From Flammula alnicola (Eukaryota > Basidiomycota > Agaricomycetes > Agaricales > Strophariaceae), in NCBI GenBank assembly GCA_015499995.1, contig JADNRV010000402.1, positions 1 to 38,386 of the forward strand: a stretch of DNA of 38,386 nucleotides, in the 5' to 3' direction. Shown piece by piece: positions 1 through 8,400 of the stretch. The notes beneath the pieces were generated by a model. It did not search any database. It was not told the DNA's origin and worked only from the letters and a program-made list of their open reading frames with translations. Each line of letters begins with the position of its first letter. The first letter of the stretch is position 1. The position numbers and the translations under genes were made by a program.

Positions 1-229
1 TGTTGACTCAGAGTGACTCAGCAGAAGAACCCGAGTCATTTGCGTATGTAAGACCATTATACAAAAGGGCTCGATATTTCTCTTCTTTTCATCATCCCAC
101 AATGGCTCCCGTCGATGACGACTCACCTAATACTTCTGCTTGATCCATTACATCTGCCCAGTCCCGCCCTCTCCAGAGGAAGGTGCTGTCTTTCTGCGAA
201 CAAATGCAGAGCTGGAGATTGAAGCTGCC

Positions 230-1482
230 ATGCTGCACTCTAGCCCCCCACCAGAACTGTCGACCCTTGGGAAACGACCGCGTCAGGAAGGCGATTCAGC
301 CAACGGTGGAGATACTGAACCCGAGGATGATCCTTCGACGACGCCGACACAGTTTCAAGCATTGGCGCCATCAATAAGCAATGTTACCGCGGCGAGTCTA
401 CGTTCTGCAACACGCAAGAAGCTGCGGGCAGAACAACGCGACGAATTGGAAGCGTTCCTGTTGGTGAGTCCCACTGACCGATTGATGTGTTGTTTGACTT
501 GCACGTCTAAACGTCATATGTAGGACTCGCCCCTTGGCCGGCAAGCAAAGCTCTTGATTTGTCTCTTGTCAGTGGAGAACAAGGTGGACTCGTTCCAGTC
601 GGCGGCACCACCGTTTCAGGTCTCTGAAGAGCTCAAAGTATGTCTCTAAGACTTGACCTGTTGCTCATAGCTTAGCTGTTCATAGACCAACATCAGCAAC
701 TATGCGCTTGCTGTTCTCCTTTCCGTCAAGATCAGCGCCTATAAAGGCAACATTCCTCGTAATCATATCTTGGTCTGTCCTTCACCCTTCCTTGAACTTT
801 GCATTGATCACTTTATATAGAATATTATTAGCAAATATCGTTTTGATCTGCCACCTAGAATTGAGCACGACTATGCTAGTTGGGAAAAGATAAAAACCCA
901 AGTCAGTTACGCCCTCACCCAACTTCGATCAAAGATCAAGAAAATTGTACGTGACGCACCAGTGCGAGTACCCTGTTTTACTGACAGGGACCCAACGTTT
1001 CCTCTCTTCTTGAACAGATTAATCAGAGCATCATTTCCAACCAGAACATATTTGCCCTTGCCCAGCAGATCGTCAAAGATACGCCGTGTCGTCCCACCGT
1101 CCAGCTTTGCGCCCGAGTGGCAATTATGGCAAGTGACGTTTTCTTCTCCTGCCACTGCTCCCGTCTGACATATCTTGACAGCGCAAGGTTCACAGAGAAT
1201 GTGGGGGCTCTGAGAGGTATTGGAACCTGATTGACGACCGCCTTGAGTTTATTCGCAAGACAGCAGACTCCTCCGTCTCTAAAGTCACAAAGTGGGTTAT
1301 AATCTCTTAGGTTTCCTCACAATCACTTACCGATCTGACTCATTAGGGCTTTCAATGCCATCCTCAAGGCTGACCGACAGTTATACGGAGCCGACGAGGA
1401 CTATGAAATCAAGGATACTTTGCCCGATGAATTCCAACAGCGTGTAGACGACGTAGTGTCTGGGAATGTAGTTCCGGAGTGA
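230..1482 (+). CDS. Uncharacterised basidiomycete protein, 7 exons, about 305 aa
   Basis: Seven exons can be joined by splice signals: 230-463, 524-637, 686-772, 821-946, 1018-1128, 1182-1291 and 1347-1482 (TGA), giving about 305 residues. The N-terminus is Ser/Pro-rich and disordered. The rest is mostly helical, with motifs such as KYRFDLPPRIEHDYASWEKI, VQLCARVAIM and RYWNLIDDRLEFIRK, followed by an acidic end. I know this pattern from a multi-copy Agaricomycete family with no assigned function. The start is uncertain. ATG 230 is the first ATG in the frame that leads into the later exons; the same frame is open back to about 116 without another ATG, and the ATG at 103 is in a different frame that ends at 141-143. 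Intron 5 (1129-1181) has a GC donor (GCAAGT) instead of GT. The other donors are GT. The frame is intact, so the gene may be live. Function unknown. Confidence 0.68.
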
Positions 1483-1995
1483 TATCAGCACACTGCTGTC
1501 ACGAGCGCCACATTAGAAGTATTCTCATTTTTATATACATACCACCAATAAATATGCACATTGTGCAAGCCTTATGCGTATCATGCGAACCAGACTCAGG
1601 AGGCTGTTGGATCCCGGTGAGATATCACCTATTAGTGTCAGATATAATTTGCTAGCAATGACGTGGAAACTGCTGTTTGCGAAAGTCTCAGCTTTCATTC
1701 AGTGCCAAACCAAATAAACTGCTGAAAAAATGCATTAACACAACGAGCAAGCCACCAGCTATGCAACATCAAGTACATATCAGTGAGTTCATTTGTCCGA
1801 CAAGTCGTGCAACACAGGGAGAGGGCAGACAATTTGATGGATGAGAGGCGGTTAGGTGGTATACTGAATGAGTTCAGCAGCATTGATGGTCCATTAGCAC
1901 CTACAAGTGACCGAGGTTTCAAATCTCGTGAACCGCCTATTGTATGATGTATTATCACAATCTGACTCCACAGCACAAATATCTGAGTTGAGTAT
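1483..1995. other. Intergenic stretch, no supported gene
   Basis: This holds the 3' flank of the preceding gene. A minus-strand open frame of 104 codons (1695-2009) runs into the minisatellite. It has no recognisable motif and I do not call it a gene. A T-arm-like stretch near 1910-1930 was considered and rejected as a tRNA. Confidence 0.5.
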
Positions 1996-2640
1996 GACAG
2001 ACGGCACATTATTTTTTGGGTCTGGATAAGGTGTCGGAATTTATGACCATCGTAAGGGGTTACACGCGTTCAGGATCTGACCAGACACAGAGGGGGTACC
2101 TGGCTCCAAAGCACACAATCACGGGTCAACCAAGAGAGACGGCACCTTTTTATTTGGGTCTGGACAAGGTGTCGGAATTCGTGGACAACCCAAAGAATTA
2201 CACGCGTTCAGGATCTGACCAGACACAGAGGGGGTACCTGCCTCAACAGCCTACAATCACGGGTCAGCCAAGAGAGACGGCACCTTTTTATTTGGGTCTG
2301 GATAAGGTGTCGGAATTTATGACCATCGTAAGGGGTTACACGCGTTCAGGATCTGACCAGACACAGAGGGGGTACCTGGCTCCAAAGCACACAATCACGG
2401 GTCAGCCAAGAGAGACGGCACCTTTTTATTTGGGTCTGGACAAGGTGTAGGAATTCGTGGACAACCCAAAGAATTACACGCGTTCAGGATCTGACCAGAC
2501 ACAGAGGGGGTACCTGCCTCAACAGCCTACAATCACGGGTCAACTAAGACAGACAGCACATCATTTTTTGGGTCTGGATGAGGTGTCGGAATACATAGAC
2601 AACCCAAAGAATTACATGCGCTCAGGATCTAACCATACAG
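1996..2640 (+). repeat. 138-bp tandem minisatellite, alternating A/B units
   Basis: The phrase tctgga(t/c)aaggtg recurs at 2021, 2159, 2297 and 2435, with a diverged copy at 2573, an exact spacing of 138 bp each time. Two unit types alternate. Type A contains gaccatcgtaaggggttac and cctggctccaaagc. Type B contains gacaacccaaagaattac and cctgcctcaacagc. The order is A, B, A, B, B', so the real period may be a 276-bp dimer. Partial copies flank both sides. Because 138 is a multiple of three, one frame stays open over three units (2016-2450) until a tcg-to-tag change in unit four. I read this as a by-product of the period rather than proof of a protein. Confidence 0.9.
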
Positions 2641-3362
2641 CGAAAAGTGAGGAATTATTATGCGTGGACAATCCATGGCTCTAAACGTTCGACCCACATC
2701 GAACTGGCACCACGGTGTCCAAATTCCGGGCGTCGACTGGCTGCCAGCATCTGTTCACATTGACTCCATGTTCCAAAAATATGTTGGCACTGTGCAGACT
2801 TCACGTGTCCCTCACGTTTTTCCCAATTGTGTTTCTCGACTCTCGAGTCACACAGCTGACAGCCGGTGCAGATTTGTTCCTTCTGATGACTGAACGCGCT
2901 GGCACCATACGCACACAGTAGCATTGTTATAGAATAAAATTCACTCTTTATATGCTTGAAATCAAACCAATGACCGAGTGTTTATCAACCAACAACAAGT
3001 TGGTTGGCGCAAACCTATCCTAACCTATCTCCGGTTGATATTCATCCACGGAAGCAGATTTCTCGGTTTGGTTGATTTCGGCCATTTTAGGATGAAAGTC
3101 AATCTAAGGGATTCAACCAATGAGATCATAACATTAATCCTAATATCGTTGAATATCATCCTAAGTACAGTTGAATGTAATATGTCGGTAGGTTGAACCT
3201 CAGGTTGAATATCATCCTGAGTGAGCCCCACAGTGTCTGTGGCTTCGCTCCTCCCTAATGCAGAGCCGACGTACCGATGCCGCCGCAGCTGCTCTGATAC
3301 TTGCCGCCGCGGCGGGAATCTCAGCTGATCTGACCCTGCGGCACGTTTTGCGATGATGGCAT
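2641..3362. other. Intergenic stretch with a hairpin and short direct repeats
   Basis: No convincing gene is visible; the open frames here overlap one another on both strands and lack motifs. It contains a perfect hairpin at 2986-3006 (caaccaac, 5-nt loop, gttggttg). It also has a 15-bp direct repeat gttgaatatcatcct at 3148-3162 and 3204-3218, with a weaker relative near 3034-3048. These may be remains of a small mobile element, but no clear terminal inverted repeats were found. Confidence 0.4.
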
Positions 3363-4100
3363 GTGCCCCGCTCTAGCCACCTTGAGACAACGGCAGACGA
3401 CAACGACAACGACAGGTCAGATATGACAGCAGCAACCGATATCGACGACGACGATGAAAGCGACTACAACACAGGCGTGTGGCGGATGCTAGGACAGGCG
3501 AGGACGCTGCTAGGGGGCAGCAGATCGATATTGCATCGATGTCTCAGTAATTGATTTGGATGATGACCTCAAAGGAATGAGCGTCCTCGTAACACCCAAG
3601 ACCGCAAGAGGAACACATACTGTCACCTTCAAGGAGGAAGTACAGGTCATCGCGCCCCAGCTGCGTTCCACAATGTCCAGTCGCCAAACACGTCAGTAAC
3701 ACATGGTTACTCGTCCATACTCTTTCTCATATAACTATTCTAGAATTTGAACAGGACTCCGATGACTTCGATGAAGAGACCATGCGAGAATTGGAGAACG
3801 CCAATGTTACGACACGGGCCGAACGCGAGCAAAGGATGCCTCTCGTTGGTCTCTTCGATTCCTCCGCTTCTCGGAAAAGTGTGGAATTGTTCCCTCTCAG
3901 TAGGGAAAATAGAAATACTGGTATCGTTGGAGAGGATACCGTCGACTTGGATGAAATAACAGCAAAGTGAACCGCTGGAGGTGATATGGTGGATTCAATA
4001 GCTAACATGGCGAATTCTGTCTTGGGCGTAAGTCTTTTCTTCTGTAATATATTTCTTGCACTTACCGAATCTAGGTATCATTGGTATGATAGGAAACTAC
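3363..4100 (+). pseudogene. Decayed N-terminal part of an AVT-type vacuolar amino-acid transporter gene
   Basis: Translated pieces follow one another as in fungal AVT-family (amino acid/auxin permease) transporters: an acidic, disordered N-terminus (from about 3363-3550), then VIDLDDDLKGMSVLVTPKT (about 3544-3690), then after a probable intron (to about 3744) EFEQDSDDFDEETMRELE and RAEREQRMPLVGLFDSS, ending at TAGGDMVDSIANMANSVLG. The last block is the start of the first membrane helix in this family, normally followed by AGIIG and PYA. The frame is broken by a shift near 3540-3555 and by an in-frame TGA at 3968-3970, directly before TAGGD. After the intron donor at about 4027 the continuation degrades: ATCATTGG is present, but the following helix is not readable. 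The remaining ten or so membrane helices are absent. Homology is from motif memory, so the family name is probable, not certain. Confidence 0.5.
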
Positions 4101-5102
4101 CGGTCGTCGAGGGCTTGGCGCAGCTGGGTATTGGGTTCAATGCGGAGGGATGGGTTTGTAGATGGCCAAGTAAGTGCTCATTTCAACATGAGCATGAGTT
4201 CTAGGATGTTTGCTTACCTCGTTTCCGCAGCCTCTCGACCTCATTGACGACCCGGTAGCCTCTGAAATGATTCAATCCGGCGAATACGTTCAAAAGAAGG
4301 ATATGGGGCACTGACCATGGTGTTACTCGTACGTCAACGTGTCAACTGGAAGCTAGGGGGAGCGGCTGAGATAGAAACGGTACAGGTGTTATCGAGGTGT
4401 GGCGATGCTGTCGCCTTGTCTGCCTATCAGGAAAGGACGGGCATATGGAACGGATACGTACATGTACACGGCGGGGCTCGGGCGGCCGTTCATTCCGTTG
4501 CTCAAGGCCTGGACAACGCAGTCTTCAGAAACGGGGCAGTCTGCCAGCCTCTGGTGGTGTACCCTTCGCCTCGTGCGTGTACCCTTCGCCTCGTGCGTGT
4601 ACCCTTCGCTTCATGCGTGTTTTCGAGGCGCCGGCGGTGCTGTCGAGGACTCGACATGCTCGTCTTGTTACGAACAGATGAGGAGGAGTAGAGGGACTTG
4701 CACGGCATCTGTTCGGTTCCTCAAAGACTGCAGGGCCATGTCCAGGAGGGATTAGTCTAATATCACAGTCAGCATCGAGCATTACTTACCTGCACGAGAC
4801 AGGTTAGTTAAGATGACATGTCTGTTCTTGCCCCTATAATCTTACAACTTTTATCTCAGGTTGTCGAACAGTATTTTTTCTCGCATGAAGTCTTTAGCCA
4901 ACAACGACATATATTTTTCATAACAACTATTTTTTTTTCATCTATGTTCGGTAAGAGTGATGGCTCTATACTTCAGTCAGTTATAGTCTAGTCGATCTGA
5001 TCATTTTCCTCTATTTTTCAGTGTCGCTAGTAACTTGTGACCCGGGTGTCATGCTAGAAATAACCGGAGGCATCTCAGCTACAACGTTGGTCTGCTGGTG
5101 CA
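4101..5102. other. Gene-poor stretch downstream of the transporter relic
   Basis: Several overlapping open frames lie at 4317-4782 on both strands, but none shows a recognisable domain. Part of this may be further decayed transporter sequence. A 20-bp triplication lies inside it (separate entry). From 4790 to 5100 the sequence is AT-rich with poly-T runs and no gene. Near 5027-5051 there is CTAG next to a small GC-rich inverted repeat, discussed as a possible Helitron end. Confidence 0.4.
4561..4620 (+). repeat. Three tandem copies of a 20-bp unit
   Basis: The unit acccttcgcctcgtgcgtgt occurs three times head to tail. The first two copies are identical and the third differs at two positions. 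The period is not a multiple of three, so any frame crossing it changes phase, which argues against a coding role here. Confidence 0.9.
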
Positions 5103-5449
5103 GGCATTGGCTCGGCGCTCAACGCCCTCTCCGACTTCCCATAGATCGACTTTGAGCGCATGATATGGAATGCCTGCAACCTTAGCAGTGGCGACGGCCT
5201 CACATCGAAATGATTCACGTTCATGCACGTCCGCATGGCCGACGGGGTACGGACCGATTTCTACAATCTACACGCAGACGCTGGATCCGATTCAGGAGAC
5301 ATCTCCGCCAGAGCAAGCAACATTGCCGAGGTTGCGGCGTACATTGCCGACTGGTCTTTAGGCATGCCTGTTGTCGTTATGGGCGACGCCAACTCGCGTT
5401 GCAGCTGCGCAAGTCATTCAGACAACATGTGGGTACGCAATTCATAAGT
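5103..5449 (+). pseudogene. Fragment of an endonuclease/exonuclease/phosphatase (DNase I-like) gene
   Basis: A single plus-strand frame reads GIGSALNALSDFP, a stop, IDFERMIWNACNLSSGDGL, a stop, then FTFMHVRMADGVRTDFYNLH and ADAGSDSGD, ending with MPVVVMGDANSR. This matches the C-terminal half of fungal secreted EEP-fold nucleases/phosphatases, where YNLH-DAG and GD-NSR carry catalytic histidine/aspartate/asparagine residues. Two in-frame stops are visible: TAG at 5142-5144, where the family usually has Trp, and TGA at 5211-5213, where Gly is usual. The N-terminal half (signal peptide and TWN motif) is missing. The fragment ends 15 bp from the stop codon of the Helitron helicase and points the opposite way, so it may be gene sequence picked up by the Helitron. 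Family assignment is fairly secure; capture is inference. Confidence 0.62.
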
Positions 5450-5463
5450 TACATATATTCTAT

Positions 5464-8400
5464 CTAATCAATGATTACTTCTTCATAGACTACATTGGAT
5501 GTAAGAGGTTGAACGGTAGTATCAGGTAAGAGGACTTTTATGTTCTGACTGGAAGTTGCTCGAGATAGTGCAACGTACAGCTGACCATGCGCAAAGACAG
5601 GAATCTGTAGGTCGAGACCAACATACTTGACCGACTGACCCTGCGCCTTGTTGATCGATAACGCAAATGCCAGCTGAACGGGAAATTGGCGACGTTTGAA
5701 ACGAAAGCTAACATCCGCGGCCTTCGAAGACGGCGTCAAGCCAATTCGAGGAATCATTGCAATTTCCCCATCATGCTCGCCCCCAATCAGCTGTACCTCC
5801 AGAATTCTATCTCTCATCCGAGTCACAATCATTCGCGTCCCATTGCAGAGGCCCATCGATGGCGATAGATTCCGTAGAAGAATGATTGGGCAACCAATTT
5901 TCAAATTCAGTTCACCGGGAGGAAGATTGGAAGAGTTAATGGATCGCAAAAACTCTACCGGTATGTTATCGCTATCATCCGGATCTGCCCCTGTCTCATG
6001 CAGCATTTCGTCAGCACTGATGTACTGTCGAACATCACCGGCCATCCTGTCGAGGATTTGCTCATTCATCTCGGCTACATCGGCATTTCTTGGTGCGAGA
6101 ATCATTCGGTTCATAAAGTATTCGGGAGGAGGAGGAGGAGTAGAGTCGATTGCAGGATATATGAAATTAATCAGTGTTTCGGAGTCCTGGACTCTCATGT
6201 TCTCGGGAAGCAGAACTTGACTGTTATTGACCATGTTTTGACCATGCCCCACATCGAGAAGCCATTGAGCAAATTGCTGCAGGTCAGCTGCTCCTTGCTG
6301 TAGCCGCATATTCTGCCGCAAGTACAGAATCTCGACATTTTCCCAAAGGTATGAACGTTGAATTGTTGCGTCCACGATATCCTGACGCGATCCTTTTGGT
6401 ACAATAGGGAGTGTTTGCAAGAAGTCGCCGCCATGTATCGTGACAACCCCACCAAAAGCACGATTGTCATTGCGAATGTCTCGAAGGGTGCGATCAACTG
6501 CCTCGACTGCGTATCGATGCTGGGCACCAATTTCGTCCCAAATTATGACTTTGGCTGCACGTAGAAGGTCGGCGCGTTGACCATTTTTTGGAATACCACA
6601 TAATGACCTTTCTGTCAGGGTATCAATCGGTATTTGGAACATTGAATGTGCAGTCCGTCCACCATGAATAAGAAGTGCAGAAATTCCGGATGACGAAACA
6701 CACAGGATAATTCCACCTTCGCTCCGTACCTTAGCACAGATTGTGTTGTAAAGATATGTCTTCCCAGTACCTCCTGGTCCATTCAAGAAAAACAATTTCG
6801 CCTCGTTGTTATCGATTGCATTTACAATCCTCGTGTAAGCTGCCCGCTGGTCATCGTTTAGGCTCAGAAGTTGTGTATTAAGGTCAGCTCGCTCCATATC
6901 CCGATTATAATTGAGCTGCTTAGCAATTAACGGATTTATGGTCAGAGCAGTCCAATCTCATCGAGACCGAGGCATAGAGGGAAAATTAGCGAGTGAGTGT
7001 GCGGAATCCCCCAAGATTTTGTCCAGCAAAAAAAGGCCATAGTCATATATGTCCTCCTCGGGTGGATTCGAGATACCCATAGCCTGTAGTCTGTGTTCCA
7101 GGTCATCGCAAATATAATGGCGAAATTCGGTCCAAAGAATGTCGGGCTGCGCAGGCTCTGCAAAAAGAAGAAGAGTTGCAAATAGGTGACGAAGGCGGGT
7201 GCCGGTTTGCATTTCGCAAGCTTCTTGGAGGCAGAGACGCCATTCTCCATCATCTTTCAGCAGGCCTCGAGCGAGACAGGCAGCATAATATGTTGGTAGT
7301 GGCTCTGGACTTCCTGGTACTCGTCGAAGGTCTTCGAATGACTGTGGACCTTTTACGGCTGTGAGCAGAGTGCGAAGATAAAATTGTTCACCCGCGGTGG
7401 GCTTAATAAAATACATGCGGCCGAGGGCAAAACCTCGTTGTCGGATCTTCCACTTCTTTGCATTAGCGTCGAAAACGAAATGTTGCGGAAATTCTTGATA
7501 GGTATATTTGTGAGCCTCCTCTCCGAGAGCACCGTCATCAGCATTGGCCTCAAAAAATGCAGTAAGTGAGGTGGCCTGATGGGCACCGCGTTCAAGAACA
7601 GCATTGAGGTCGTCGTCAGGATTAAAGATAACCATATGGTGATTTGGAAGATGGACCTGCAGGCGGACAACATTTGGGATTTGTTCATGCAGTTCATAGT
7701 GAAAGATTCGCCATACTGCATCAGGTGCAGAAATATAGCGGCCGTTTTTGAAGCGTTTGACTTCATCTTTGAGATCCACTTCCAGTAAAGCACGATCAGG
7801 ACCTTTTTGAATATATTTGAAGACATATTTGAATGATCCAAGTGAGATCGCACACTCCATATTGATGTGGCAGTGGAAGTCGCCGCAAAGAAATGGAGGG
7901 TATGGAACAATATATCTGTGATCCACCATTTTCCCTCCGACTTCATATGCGCGGCCATCATTCCTTCGATGATAAAGAGGGAATCCATGGCCATCCATGG
8001 TTGTAAACTCCTGCCAGTCCTTGGGATAATTTTTACTGCATTTTCCATCGACCATGCAAGGCGCGTTTGGGTTTTCTGGTCCACAAGGTCCATGTATCAT
8101 ACATGTCTTCACCGTTTCAAATAAAAGAGGTTGCGTCTCTGGGTCAGGCCACTCTGCTGAGATGCAGGAATCAATGTCGTCAGGACTTAGCAGCTTATGC
8201 GGTTCCTTCAGAAAAATGAGGCAATGAAAGTGAGGAAGTCCTCGCTTCTGAAATTCGATGGTATATACATATGCAACGGCTTGACCAAAAATACCATGCT
8301 TGTAGATATAGTCGACAATTGCCTTTTTTTTCAATTGAAACACGCGAGCTACTAAGTCTGGTCGGTCGTAGGCAGTCTGTCCTGGTAGCAGCTCTCTTTC

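Noticed and set aside
1860..1940. Possible tRNA: a T-arm-like sequence gaggtttcaaatctcg after a D-arm-like ggtccattagcacc
   Set aside because: The T-loop has an extra base, the acceptor stem does not pair, and no anticodon arm folds at the right spacing.
2016..2450. Open frame of 144 codons through the minisatellite as a repeat protein
   Set aside because: It is open because the repeat length is a multiple of three. Unit four carries a stop and there is no start context or conserved motif outside the repeat.
5027..5051. Firm assignment of the Helitron 3' end at this CTAG and inverted repeat
   Set aside because: The stem is only four base pairs, the hairpin is 7 nt from CTAG, and the next base is C rather than T. 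It is kept only as a candidate in the capture finding.
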